From positions 1 to 54,313 of the forward strand of contig NZ_FMZB01000015.1 of the NCBI RefSeq assembly GCF_900101385.1: 54,313 nt of DNA, given 5' to 3'. The translations under genes and the position numbers were made by a program. Below are positions 1-8,720 of the stretch, one piece after another; within the stretch, counting starts at the first letter, position 1, and every line of letters starts with the position of its first letter. A model generated the notes under the pieces. That model did no database searches. It had not been told where the DNA came from and saw nothing but the letters and a program-made list of their open reading frames with translations. This stretch comes from Terribacillus halophilus. Lineage in GTDB: Bacteria > Bacillota > Bacilli > Bacillales > Amphibacillaceae.

Positions 1-52
1 AAAAATTAGGCTACCACACACCAAAAGAGTTTGGTGGCATGGCAGCCTAATA
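1..52 (-). terminator. Intrinsic terminator downstream of fucO
   Basis: On the minus strand a long hairpin (outer arms TTAGGCTGCCA and TGGTAGCCTAA, inner arms CACCAAA and TTTGGTG) is followed by TTTTT at the window edge. It lies about 80 bp past the fucO stop codon and fits a strong terminator of the fucO transcript. Confidence 0.75.
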
Positions 53-133
53 AGGGTGTTTTATTTGTGTCTCACATCGCTATGTCAGTCTAAATTCCCA
101 GCTTTTTTACCATCTTGAGATTATTATCCCGAA

Positions 134-1306
134 TCAATTCTTTTGTATAGGTATGGAAAAGGCAGTTTTATATACCTCAAGAATTAACTCTTTTGTACAT
201 GGACGTGGGTTACCTCCTGTACACACATCTGCCATTGCAGCGTCTGCTAAAGCATCTAGATCTTCTTCTTTGACACCAATTTCGTCCAATGATTGAGGGA
301 TGTTTAGATCAATGGATAATTGACGAACAGCTTCGATTGCAGCCGTACGATATTCGTCTTGCGTCATATCGTCAACCCCTTCAATCCCCATAGCACGCGC
401 GATTTCCTTGAACTTTTCACCAGTATGATCTTTGTTGAACTCCATTACATATGGAAGTAATACGGCATTGGCTATACCGTGAGGTGTATTATAGAATGCA
501 CCTAATGGATGGGCCATACCGTGAACTACACCAAGACCGACATTAGAGAAAGCCATACCTGTCATGTATTGACCGAGAGCCATATCTTCGCGTCCTTTGG
601 GATCATTATTGACAGCATCCCGAAGTGAACGGGAAATCAATTCAATGGCCTTTAAGTTTAACGTATCAGCAAGCTCCCAAGCAGCTTGTGTAGTATACCC
701 TTCGATAGCATGCGTCAGTGCATCCATCCCAGTGGCAGCAGACAATCCATGCGGCATGGAGGACATCATATTAGGGTCAACTATTGCAACGACTGGGATA
801 TCATGCGGGTCGACACAAACGAACTTACGGCGTTTCTCTTCATCCGTAATTACATAATTGATCGTAGTTTCAGCGGCTGTCCCCGCCGTTGTCGCAACAG
901 CAATCATCGGAACAGCTTTGTTTTTAGTTGGGGCCGTACCTTCCAAGGAAACAACATCAGCAAATTCTGGGTTATTGATGATAATCCCGATACCTTTACC
1001 AGTATCTTGTGGGGAACCTCCGCCTATAGCGATAATATAGTCAGCACCAGCCTTCTTGAAGGCTTCCACACCAGCTTTCACGATAGCAACACTTGGATTA
1101 GCTTTCACTTGGTCAAAGATTTCGTAAGGCAGGGTAGCATCATCTAGTAAATCAGTTACCTTTTTCACAACACCAAATTTAACTAAATCAGCGTCAGTAA
1201 CAATCAATGCTTTTTGAAATCTACGATTCTTAACTTCACCGACGATTTCATTGATAGCACCAGCACCATGATAACTAGTCTCATTCAAGATAAAACGATA
1301 AGCCAT
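134..1306 (-). CDS. fucO: Lactaldehyde reductase (iron-containing alcohol dehydrogenase)
   Basis: Cytosolic group III alcohol dehydrogenase that interconverts lactaldehyde and 1,2-propanediol with NAD(H). The 390-residue protein matches E. coli FucO nearly end to end from memory, including its length. Visible signatures are the nucleotide-binding GGGSPQD (residues 95-101) and the four expected metal ligands Asp195, His199, His262 and His276, the last two in GMAHPLG and TPHGIAN. The ribosome site ATGGAGGTCATAGAAA precedes ATG. aldA lies 209 bp upstream on the same strand, so the two enzymes form a lactaldehyde reduction/oxidation pair. No fucose or rhamnose genes are in the window, so the source of lactaldehyde (deoxysugars or methylglyoxal) is unknown. 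Confidence 0.9.
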   Translation of the reverse strand: MAYRFILNETSYHGAGAINEIVGEVKNRRFQKALIVTDADLVKFGVVKKVTDLLDDATLPYEIFDQVKANPSVAIVKAGVEAFKKAGADYIIAIGGGSPQDTGKGIGIIINNPEFADVVSLEGTAPTKNKAVPMIAVATTAGTAAETTINYVITDEEKRRKFVCVDPHDIPVVAIVDPNMMSSMPHGLSAATGMDALTHAIEGYTTQAAWELADTLNLKAIELISRSLRDAVNNDPKGREDMALGQYMTGMAFSNVGLGVVHGMAHPLGAFYNTPHGIANAVLLPYVMEFNKDHTGEKFKEIARAMGIEGVDDMTQDEYRTAAIEAVRQLSIDLNIPQSLDEIGVKEEDLDALADAAMADVCTGGNPRPCTKELILEVYKTAFSIPIQKN

Positions 1307-1515
1307 TTTCTATGACCTCCATTTTCATTTTTTAAGAAACTGATCAATCCCTTGTAGTTGCTTCATACTGTTTGTGTATATTGGCCTCTCATACTTCCTC
1401 CGCCATATGGGCATCCCGAAAGTACTATCGCTATATGTGATTTTTCCAATGGGGAATATGATTTGGGAGACTGTGAATTCTTACCGAAGATGAAGATGTT
1501 CTGTTACTAAAAATA

Positions 1516-2976
1516 CTATTTCTTTTCTTGATTATATTGAAGATAGACTACATGCGTTTGCAAGTACTCATCCAGCCCATGTTTTCCATCTGCTCCACCG
1601 ATACCTGATTTTTTCCATCCAGCATGGAAACCTTGTATTGCTTCAAAGTTTTCACGATTGACATATGTCTCCCCGAATTCCAATTCCTTGCTTGCACGCA
1701 TCGTTACATCAAGGTTTTGTGTATAGATGGAGGACGTCAAACCGAATTCACAATCATTTGCCAAGTTTAGTGCATCGTCCAAATCCTTAAACGTTGCAAT
1801 AGGAAGAACTGGGCCAAAGATTTCTTGCTGCATGATATCCATATTATTATTTACATTGACGAGTACAGTTGGTTCATAGAAGTACCCTTTTTCTCTTGCG
1901 GCACGCTTTCCGCCTGTCAATAGCTTGGCTCCGTCAGCTACTGCTTCTTGTACCATTTGATCTACGGATTCCAGCGCATCTTTACTTATAAGTGGTCCCA
2001 TATCGATATCTCCATCAATTAATGGGTCACCATACCTTACTTCTTTCATTGCATTTGTTACTTTTGTGATGAACTCCTCGGCAATGCTTTCATGTACATA
2101 CACACGTTCAGTGCAGTTACATACTTGTCCTGTATTAATGATGCGGGAATCGATGACAGAACGTACCGCCAAATCGAGATTAGCATCATCCATTACAATG
2201 GCAGGAGCCTTTCCTCCCAATTCCAGGGATACTTTTGTAATATTATCGGCAGCAGCACGCATAACAGCAGCTCCAGCGTTATAGCTCCCCGTCAGACTGA
2301 CCATACCTATGTCTTCATTTTTTGCCAATTCTTGTCCAATCGTCCGTCCGCTGCCGGTCACGATGTTTATCACACCTTTAGGCAAACCAACTTTTTCAAT
2401 GATCTTTGCAAATTCCAAAGCATTATTAGGGGATAAATCACTTGGCTTCAAGACGATTGTATTCCCTGTGACCAAAGCAGGCGCTGCTTTGCGAGCAACC
2501 AGGAAAAACGGAAAATTCCATGGTAAAATACCAGCAATTACTCCAATAGGTTCCTTGTGAAAAAAAATCTGTTCATTCGGACGATCACTTTGGACGATTT
2601 CCCCTTCATAGCGTCTGGCCCAGCCAGCCATATAATCAATATAATCCGCTGTAAAGTTTACCTCAGTTTTAGCCAGAGCCAGCGTTTTACCCATTTCCTC
2701 TGAAATCGTTCTTGCCAAGATAGCTTCATTGTTACGAATCTCTTTGGAAATCTCCAGTAAGTAATTCCCTCTTTCTACAGCAGGGAGCTTCTTCCATGCT
2801 TTCTGTGCTCGCTTAGCAGAGTCAATGGCTTGTCGTACATCTGCTATCGTTCCTCTGGGAATCTCTGAAATAATCTCCTCCGTTGATGGATTGACAACGT
2901 TTATTGTCTCCTGGGAGCTAGAATCCACAAATTCCCCGTCTATGAACATTTGATACTTTTTAGTAGTAACCTCCAT
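1516..2976 (-). CDS. aldA: Lactaldehyde/glycolaldehyde dehydrogenase (aldehyde dehydrogenase)
   Basis: NAD-dependent aldehyde dehydrogenase of 486 residues, closely similar to E. coli AldA along its length, which oxidises lactaldehyde to lactate and glycolaldehyde to glycolate. Catalytic Cys286 sits in NTGQVCNC and general base Glu252 in LELGGK; ILPWNFPFFL (150-159) is also typical. The open frame extends 50 codons further upstream, but AAAGGAGAAGGATT stands directly before ATG at 2976 and the extension has no family similarity, so I take the shorter start. It probably shares a transcript with fucO. A sigma-A-like promoter and a possible operator lie at 3185-3254. Confidence 0.9.
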   Translation of the reverse strand: MEVTTKKYQMFIDGEFVDSSSQETINVVNPSTEEIISEIPRGTIADVRQAIDSAKRAQKAWKKLPAVERGNYLLEISKEIRNNEAILARTISEEMGKTLALAKTEVNFTADYIDYMAGWARRYEGEIVQSDRPNEQIFFHKEPIGVIAGILPWNFPFFLVARKAAPALVTGNTIVLKPSDLSPNNALEFAKIIEKVGLPKGVINIVTGSGRTIGQELAKNEDIGMVSLTGSYNAGAAVMRAAADNITKVSLELGGKAPAIVMDDANLDLAVRSVIDSRIINTGQVCNCTERVYVHESIAEEFITKVTNAMKEVRYGDPLIDGDIDMGPLISKDALESVDQMVQEAVADGAKLLTGGKRAAREKGYFYEPTVLVNVNNNMDIMQQEIFGPVLPIATFKDLDDALNLANDCEFGLTSSIYTQNLDVTMRASKELEFGETYVNRENFEAIQGFHAGWKKSGIGGADGKHGLDEYLQTHVVYLQYNQEKK

Positions 2977-3184
2977 AATCCTTCTCCTTTCTACTTTCAT
3001 GTAGTCGGAAATTACGTTTAAGTAATTTCCTGTCTTTTCACATGCTGCGAGTTCGTCCAGAACGATGTAAGCGTTATCATTTTTCTTCAAGCCATAACTC
3101 TTCTTTTGGTAGTCCAATGAAATCATTAACTCACATATAAACTATCTTTAACCTTTCTCAACCACCTTTCTTCTTATTCACTTG

Positions 3185-3254
3185 ACATCCAGTCATCATA
3201 CGACCTGATGTGTAAGATAATGCTATTTAACCATTGATTTGATACAATTGTCAA
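3185..3254 (-). promoter_or_regulatory. Candidate aldA promoter with dyad operator
   Basis: On the minus strand TTGACA (3254-3249) is followed after 18 bp by TTAAAT, a plausible sigma-A promoter. Just downstream lies an imperfect dyad, ACATC (3185-3189) and GATGT (3207-3211), with partly matching inner bases. Its position fits repression of aldA. The regulator is unknown. The rest of the 2977-3456 gap holds only AT-rich sequence and the sasA terminator. Confidence 0.4.
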
Positions 3255-3401
3255 TCCAATTGTTTATTTTTTCAGAAAGTTAATATTTATACGAATGCGC
3301 AAAGCTTCGAAATATATGTAACTCTTGAGAAAAGAGAAAGTGTTTCTCATCCAGTGGTGCGATCAACCAAATCAGGTGTATATCCCAGGAAATAATCAAA
3401 C

Positions 3402-3436
3402 AAACAAGAACCGTTCATCATCCAGACGAACGGTTC
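3402..3436 (-). terminator. Terminator downstream of the small alarmone synthetase
   Basis: Perfect 9-bp arms GAACCGTTC (3408-3416) and GAACGGTTC (3428-3436) with an 11-nt loop. On the minus strand they are followed by TTGTTTGTTTG, an interrupted T-rich tail. It follows the stop codon at 3457 by about 20 bp. Confidence 0.7.
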
Positions 3437-3456
3437 TATCTTTTAAACTGTGAATT

Positions 3457-4218
3457 CTATTCCAATTTCTTTGTATCGCTTACCAATTGCTGAATGATTC
3501 CCTGCATCAGCTTGTCTCGGGTTGCAGCCATGCTGCTTACGTCAAATACTTCATCCAATTGATCATTTGATCGTTTCAGCTCTTTTACTTCATTATGGAT
3601 CATTTCCATCTTCTCATCCAGTGCTGCGGCGGAATCGGCCGCTTCCTTTAATTCATTCGCCAGCCTGTTTGGTATTTCCTTATCGTATTTGTAGTAAATC
3701 TTATGCTCCAGACTGGCCCAGAAATCCATCGCTATTGTCCTGATTTGAATTTCCACACATACTTTCTCCTCCCTGTCAGACAAAAATACCGGTACTTTCA
3801 CAATCAAATGCAGGCTCTGATAACCGTTTGGTTTCGGGTTCTTTATATAATCTTTCCGTTCTATAAGCTCAATATCTTTTTGTTTCTGGATCATTTCGCC
3901 TAATGCATAGATATCCGATTTGAAAGAACAAATGATCCTGATACCAGCGATATCTTTGATATTATCTTTTATATTATCTAAGGAAAACTCAATATTCTTC
4001 TTATAAATCTTCTTCAGGATGCTTTCTGGAGATTTTAATCGCGAACTGCAATGTTCAATCGGGTTATAATCATGAATATAAGAAAATTCGTCTTTTAGGA
4101 TATTGATTTTCGTATTCACTTCATCCAAGGCAAACTTGTAAACGGCAGTGAATCTTGTCAGTTCTGTTCTCATTTGCTTAAGCTGCGTCAGATTCTCTTG
4201 TGTCAATGGTTGCATCAT
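3457..4218 (-). CDS. sasA: Small alarmone synthetase, YwaC/RelP type (GTP pyrophosphokinase)
   Basis: Single-domain RelA/SpoT synthetase that transfers pyrophosphate from ATP to GTP or GDP, making (p)ppGpp or related alarmones in the cytosol. It has no hydrolase, TGS or ACT domain. Shared with B. subtilis YwaC rather than YjbM are VYKFALDEVNTKI near the N-terminus, HDYNPIEH, DIAGIRIICSF, KPNGYQSLHL and EIQIRTIAMDFWASLEHKIY. AGAAGGG lies 8 nt before the ATG at 4218, so the protein has 253 residues. Relatives have about 210; the excess is mainly a polar C-terminal tail of about 35 residues. In B. subtilis this gene belongs to the cell-envelope stress response; I could not find a convincing ECF promoter here. 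Confidence 0.88.
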   Translation of the reverse strand: MMQPLTQENLTQLKQMRTELTRFTAVYKFALDEVNTKINILKDEFSYIHDYNPIEHCSSRLKSPESILKKIYKKNIEFSLDNIKDNIKDIAGIRIICSFKSDIYALGEMIQKQKDIELIERKDYIKNPKPNGYQSLHLIVKVPVFLSDREEKVCVEIQIRTIAMDFWASLEHKIYYKYDKEIPNRLANELKEAADSAAALDEKMEMIHNEVKELKRSNDQLDEVFDVSSMAATRDKLMQGIIQQLVSDTKKLE

Positions 4219-4291
4219 CTGATTTTCCCTTCTGATCTGCAATGATAATTTATAATTCTTTCATCTACTCAGTTTACCAATTCTTTCTTTA

Positions 4292-4325
4292 CAAAAAAAG
4301 AAACGTCCTCTAAAAGAACGTCTCT
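4292..4325 (-). terminator. Terminator downstream of the MMPL transporter
   Basis: On the minus strand the arms AGAGACGT and ACGTTTCT (one G-T pair) enclose an 11-nt loop and are followed by seven T. It lies just past the MMPL stop codon at 4336. Confidence 0.7.
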
Positions 4326-4335
4326 TTCTTTACAC

Positions 4336-6531
4336 TCAGCTTGTTTTTCTTTCTTTTTCTTTCTCATGAAGGAGTGCTTCCCCTTCTACGTCAATATTCG
4401 GTAAGATCTTATCGAGCCATTTCGGCATATACCATGCTGCTTTCCCTATCAAGGACATGATAGCCGGAACGATCGTCATTCGAACAACGAAGGCATCGAA
4501 TAGGACACCAAATGTCAGTGCCATTCCGATAGATTTGATCATCGCATCAGGCGTCACCATGAATCCGATGAATACCGACATCATGATCAATCCTGCTGCC
4601 ACCACGACTTTACCGCTATCACGCATACCAGCAAGTATCGCTTCTTTTGGATCTTTCGTTTGGGAATAGACTTCCCGCATCCGGCTGACCAGGAATACTT
4701 CATAGTCCATTGCCAGACCGAATAGGATACCAATCGCGATGATCGGCAGGAAGGCTAGAATCGGACTTTCACCTGGGAATCCAAACAGATTGATCATATT
4801 GCCATCCTGGATGACGAACGTGACGAAACCTAATGTTGCCCCGAGGGAAAGCAGGAAGCCCAGTACCGCTTTAAGCGGGAGAAGGATCGACCTGAATACA
4901 AGGACGAGCAGCACATAAGCCAATCCAACTATCAATAATGCGAAAATAGGCAATGCGTCATTCAATTTCTGTGCAATATCAATATTAACTGCAGCCGTAC
5001 CTGTGACGAGCATATCCACATTTTCATTGGACATGTCCCTGATTTCATGGACGATATCTTTTGTTTCCTGATCATTCGGTCCAGTCTCCGGTGTCACACT
5101 GATGATGAACACATCGCCAGCTTCATTCGGCATTGCCGGTGTGACACTCCGCACGTTTTCCAAGTCAGTGATTTTCTCACTGATTGTTTGCAAATCCTGC
5201 TGGACTCCTTCGGCACTTTTATCTGCATCGATCTTAGCTGCAACAATCAGGGTGGAATGGAAGCCTTCCCCGTAAGCATCCGAAAGCAGATCATATGCCT
5301 TACGCTCTGTCGTGTCTTCTGCTTTTGCTGTTCCATCATCCGGCAATCCTAGATTCATATGCGTAAATGGAATAGCAATGACCAAAAGGATCACAACTGC
5401 AAGGAATGTAACGATCCATGGTCTTCTGGTAACGAACTTGCCCCAAGCATTTTTACTAGGCTGTCCTTCTTTTGTCCGTGTGATATTCTTCAGGAAACGG
5501 TTACCGCCGGTAGGAGAAATTTTGGTTCCAAGCATACCAAGTATAGCTGGCAGCACCGTAATCGATACAATTACAGCCAGCAAAATACTAATCGAAGCTG
5601 CTACGCCCATCACTGTCAGGAACGGAATGCCAGTAACAGCAAGACCTAACAAACCAATGATAACTGTCAAACCAGCGAAAACGACTGCACTTCCGGAAGT
5701 ACCGACAGCGATAGCCACAGATTCCTTCACAGCATGTCCCTCTGCAAGCTGCTGTCTGTACCGTGTCATGATAAACAAGGCATAATCGATTCCAACTGCA
5801 ATTCCAAGCATCGCCGCCAAAGTCAAGGAGACATTCTGCATCTCGAAGTAGTTGGAGCCTATCACGATTGTCAGCAAGCTTATTCCCAGTCCGATCAATG
5901 CAGATAAAATCGGCATGCCCGCTGCCAGGAAACTAGTGAATGTCACTGCCAGCACTAGGAAAGCCACGATGATCCCGACGATTTCACCTGCACCCAGATG
6001 CATGCCGGAGAATTCCACGTCACCAGTCAATTCCGTCTGGATCCCCGCATCACGAGCCTCTTCTGCCTTTTCTGTTACATTGTCGATCGAAGTTTGTGAT
6101 ACTTCTGCTGCTTCGTCTTTGAAAGTGACGGTACCGTAACCGACTGTTTTATCTTCATTTAAGTTTTGAAGCTGGGTTGGCGTTGCTACGGAGACAACGT
6201 CGGCATCCTCTTCTTGAATGCTGTTCAGCATGTCTGTAATAACTTTATTGGTTTCCTCCGAGTCGAGTGTGTCCCCATCTGATGCCTTGAATACAACTTG
6301 TACTTGTGCTCCTGCTTCAGAATCAGGGAAAGCATCTTTCAGCAGATCATTGGCTTCTTCAGCAGGCGTATTCGGAATCGACAGGTCTTCATTGAACGCC
6401 GTTCCCATTTGCACCGTTACTACTGCCAAAACGATAAGGATGGCCAAGGCGCCAAATACAACGCTCTTTTTATAGTTTACCGCCCAATTCCCCAACTTAT
6501 ATAAAAGCTGTGCGATTTTAATCTCCTCCAA
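4336..6531 (-). CDS. MMPL-family (RND superfamily) membrane transporter
   Basis: Integral membrane protein of 731 residues with the two-fold repeat of MMPL/RND proteins. Each half has one N-terminal membrane helix, a large extracytoplasmic domain and a block of about five helices. The repeated motif appears as GIDYALFIMTRYRQQL in the first half and AMDYEVFLVSRMREVY in the second; the Asp-Tyr pair in each is the expected proton-relay region. The family exports lipids, drugs or other hydrophobic compounds using the proton gradient. The divergent TetR gene at 6718 and the shared operator at 6621-6638 indicate an inducible efflux function. Substrate unknown. Confidence 0.88.
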   Translation of the reverse strand: MEEIKIAQLLYKLGNWAVNYKKSVVFGALAILIVLAVVTVQMGTAFNEDLSIPNTPAEEANDLLKDAFPDSEAGAQVQVVFKASDGDTLDSEETNKVITDMLNSIQEEDADVVSVATPTQLQNLNEDKTVGYGTVTFKDEAAEVSQTSIDNVTEKAEEARDAGIQTELTGDVEFSGMHLGAGEIVGIIVAFLVLAVTFTSFLAAGMPILSALIGLGISLLTIVIGSNYFEMQNVSLTLAAMLGIAVGIDYALFIMTRYRQQLAEGHAVKESVAIAVGTSGSAVVFAGLTVIIGLLGLAVTGIPFLTVMGVAASISILLAVIVSITVLPAILGMLGTKISPTGGNRFLKNITRTKEGQPSKNAWGKFVTRRPWIVTFLAVVILLVIAIPFTHMNLGLPDDGTAKAEDTTERKAYDLLSDAYGEGFHSTLIVAAKIDADKSAEGVQQDLQTISEKITDLENVRSVTPAMPNEAGDVFIISVTPETGPNDQETKDIVHEIRDMSNENVDMLVTGTAAVNIDIAQKLNDALPIFALLIVGLAYVLLVLVFRSILLPLKAVLGFLLSLGATLGFVTFVIQDGNMINLFGFPGESPILAFLPIIAIGILFGLAMDYEVFLVSRMREVYSQTKDPKEAILAGMRDSGKVVVAAGLIMMSVFIGFMVTPDAMIKSIGMALTFGVLFDAFVVRMTIVPAIMSLIGKAAWYMPKWLDKILPNIDVEGEALLHEKEKERKTS

Positions 6532-6620
6532 TTGTCTTTATTTATAAAGTACAATCGCGGCAACATTGACATCGTTGCAACGTTCTTATACACTTTCAGC
6601 ATATTTAAAGCTTACGTTTG

Positions 6621-6662
6621 TACTTACATTTGTAAGTATACTAATGTATTAAATTCTTTCAA
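6621..6662. promoter_or_regulatory. TetR operator overlapping divergent promoters
   Basis: A perfect inverted repeat, TACTTACA (6621-6628), TT, TGTAAGTA (6631-6638), lies between the MMPL and TetR genes. On the minus strand it overlaps a -10 TATACT (6640-6635), which is 16 bp from -35 TTGAAA (6662-6657). On the plus strand it overlaps a TATACT at 6637-6642. This is the expected place for a TetR dimer to repress both genes. Confidence 0.65.
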
Positions 6663-6717
6663 TGATAATGTGATAATTTGAGCATAAAACGAACAATCTG
6701 AAGGGAAGTGTTAGCTT

Positions 6718-7257
6718 TTGAGAAAATCCAGACAGGATAGTTTGTATTCGCAGCAATATATCAGGGAAGCATTGGATCATTTACTGGAGGAAAACGATCT
6801 GGAAGATATCACAATCACAGATATTTGTAAAAAAGCAGGAGTTGCCAGGGTTACATTCTACAAGTACTACCATACGATTTATGATGTAATGTCAGCATCT
6901 GTCGAAGTATATGTGAAGAGTGCTATTGAACAACTTTCCAACATAAATCCACAAGAGAACATACAAGATATGCTTACAGATATGATCGCAGGGCTAGCGG
7001 AAAGCCCCATGTCATTAAAACGTCAAATAAATTCCAATACACATGGAATGGTGCTTGATTATTTCATTTACGCAATCGATCGGCTCTCACAAGCTGATAC
7101 GGTCTTCAGCAAAAAGCTGACGCAAGCAGAGGTGTTATTCATAGCAGGCGGCATATTCAGTATCATCACATACTGGTTTAAGAATGACTTGCATGAGCCA
7201 CCAGAATCCATAGCTGCGATGATTACGGATGTATTACCGAGCGCAGCTATAAAATAA
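6718..7257 (+). CDS. TetR-family transcriptional regulator
   Basis: Regulator of 179 residues. The N-terminal helix-turn-helix spans about residues 15-55, with TITDICKKAGVARVTFYKYY typical of TetR. The rest is a helical ligand domain without recognisable family. The start is TTG at 6718, preceded by AAGGGAAGTG at a normal distance; no ATG is near. It is transcribed away from the MMPL transporter and most likely represses it and itself through the palindrome between them. Confidence 0.85.
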   Translation: MRKSRQDSLYSQQYIREALDHLLEENDLEDITITDICKKAGVARVTFYKYYHTIYDVMSASVEVYVKSAIEQLSNINPQENIQDMLTDMIAGLAESPMSLKRQINSNTHGMVLDYFIYAIDRLSQADTVFSKKLTQAEVLFIAGGIFSIITYWFKNDLHEPPESIAAMITDVLPSAAIK

Positions 7258-7280
7258 ACGGACAATATATAAAAAATTAG

Positions 7281-7315
7281 AAAAACGAGAAAGGATCGAA
7301 CCCTTTCTCGTTTTT
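7281..7315. terminator. Bidirectional terminator between TetR and AraC genes
   Basis: Arms AAAAACGAGAAAGG (7281-7294) and CCTTTCTCGTTTTT (7302-7315) are perfect complements with a 7-nt loop. T runs on both strands can end both converging genes. Confidence 0.8.
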
Positions 7316-7347
7316 CTATTTAGAATCTCCGCTACTAAATTACCAAT

Positions 7348-8253
7348 TCATCCTGCCCCATTCTTCTTTAAACGATTGATATCTTTACGGGGAGGATATC
7401 CAAACAGCCTCGCATATTCCCTGCTGAATTGTGACGCACTTTCATATCCTACGTGAAGGGCAGCTTCTATTATGTCTGCATCTTCATACAATAAAAGCTG
7501 ACGAGCCTCCTGCAGTCTTATTTGTTTTTGAAATTGAATTGGGCTCATTGCCGTCACTTCCCTAAAATGCCGGTGGAGTGACGACACACTCATCCCTGCA
7601 ATATCGGCAAGATCCTCTATACGGAAGGATTGATTAAACTCCCTTCTGATATGATCAATCACATCCCGGATACGCTGTGTATTGCTCCCTTGGATAGCCA
7701 TCTGTCCCAAAGCACTGCCATGTTTTCCTTGCAAAACACGATAAAGAATCTCCTTTTTGATCAAGGGCGCAAGCACGGGGATATCTTTCGGTGAAACAAG
7801 CAGGCTAGTCAGCCGTACAGCAACATCCAATATAGGACGTTCGACTTCACTCACATACATACCACGCTTTGGATCTTCTGCTGTACTGAACTGCAAAGCA
7901 CCTTCCTCCATCACCTCTAATATCTCTGCTGGTGTAAATTCCATTTTCATTGCCAAATACGGGGCAGAATCAGACGCTTTCAAAATCTGACCGGAAACGG
8001 GCAAATCCACCGAAGCCACCAAATAATGATTGGGACCATAAAGTAAGCGCTCGCCGCCTAACAGTAGTTCTTTTTCTCCTTGCACGATAATACAAACAGA
8101 AGGTTTGTAGACGCTGTGCACAGGCCCGTAAGCAGTTGAATGCTGGATGAAAAACAAGGAAGGGATGCTAGTCTCACAAATTCCCTCTTTCGGGGCCGAT
8201 CGCTTGATCACTTCGGCAAGTGCCGATTGCTTATCAGAAGTTGCTTTTATCAT
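7348..8253 (-). CDS. AraC-family transcriptional regulator
   Basis: Regulator of 301 residues with an N-terminal AraC_N-type cupin domain (to about residue 190) and a C-terminal double helix-turn-helix. The first is around FRIEDLADIAGMSVSSLHRHF, the second around ESASQFSREYARLFGYPP, the usual AraC signature. The convergent neighbour is TetR and the divergent one is the HPr-like gene at 8418. No target is evident, although aldehyde or alcohol dehydrogenases are common targets of this subfamily and several lie in the window. Confidence 0.82.
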   Translation of the reverse strand: MIKATSDKQSALAEVIKRSAPKEGICETSIPSLFFIQHSTAYGPVHSVYKPSVCIIVQGEKELLLGGERLLYGPNHYLVASVDLPVSGQILKASDSAPYLAMKMEFTPAEILEVMEEGALQFSTAEDPKRGMYVSEVERPILDVAVRLTSLLVSPKDIPVLAPLIKKEILYRVLQGKHGSALGQMAIQGSNTQRIRDVIDHIRREFNQSFRIEDLADIAGMSVSSLHRHFREVTAMSPIQFQKQIRLQEARQLLLYEDADIIEAALHVGYESASQFSREYARLFGYPPRKDINRLKKNGAG

Positions 8254-8417
8254 AAAACCTCCCCCTTCTCCACATCATTATATTAATAGTATAAATCATT
8301 TCTTCCCGTGTGGCAGGATTAGGCATGTATCCGATAAGAATAAGATAACGCTCCTTTGCCATCTCACTGCATAATAGAAAGACAGTTCATCAATGCTAGG
8401 ATAGGAGTCCAATAGAG

Positions 8418-8720
8418 ATGCTTGAAAAAAACTTTTATGTAACCATTGAAACAGGATTTGCACGTTACGCAGCAGGCTTAATCAACGTTGCAGGAAAATT
8501 CTCATCCAACATACACATTCAGTGCCAAGGTAAATCTGTTGAATTAAAGAATGCTCCTGAATGTATCATGCAGATTATGAATCTTGGCATTTATACACAT
8601 AGTTCCTTTATGATTAGAGCTGATGGAACCGATGAAATCCAAGCAATAGATGCAATCTCTGATCATTTTAGGATGTTGGATACAAGGAATGGCATGGTGA
8701 ACTTGCAATATAAGGAATGA
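8418..8720 (+). CDS. HPr-like protein lacking the phosphorylation sites
   Basis: Protein of 100 residues that aligns along most of its length with HPr, the PTS phosphocarrier: ETGF-AR-A (11-19), KFSSNIHIQCQGK (27-39), then RADGTDEIQAIDAI (67-80). The catalytic histidine of the TG(I/L)HARPA motif is absent: the protein reads TGFARYAAG, which needs a one-residue gap at that place. The regulatory serine region (KSIMGVMSL in HPr) reads KNAPECIMQIMNL with an insertion and no serine. So the fold is probably kept but neither EI nor HPr kinase could use it in the normal way. GGAG lies 10 nt before ATG. Monocistronic; role unknown, perhaps a regulatory or structural derivative like Crh. Confidence 0.6.
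   Translation: MLEKNFYVTIETGFARYAAGLINVAGKFSSNIHIQCQGKSVELKNAPECIMQIMNLGIYTHSSFMIRADGTDEIQAIDAISDHFRMLDTRNGMVNLQYKE

Noticed and set aside
686-1147. Plus-strand open frame opposite fucO
   Set aside because: Shadow of a strongly conserved gene, without a ribosome site.
2977-3126. N-terminal extension of aldA by 50 residues
   Set aside because: No similarity to AldA proteins, and a strong ribosome site stands before the inner ATG at 2976.
5312-5785. Plus-strand open frame of 157 codons inside the MMPL gene
   Set aside because: Antisense to a well-supported transporter gene, no ribosome site, composition like a reversed membrane protein.
8418-8720. Calling this gene ptsH (HPr) or crh
   Set aside because: Both phosphorylation residues are absent, so neither standard role is supported.
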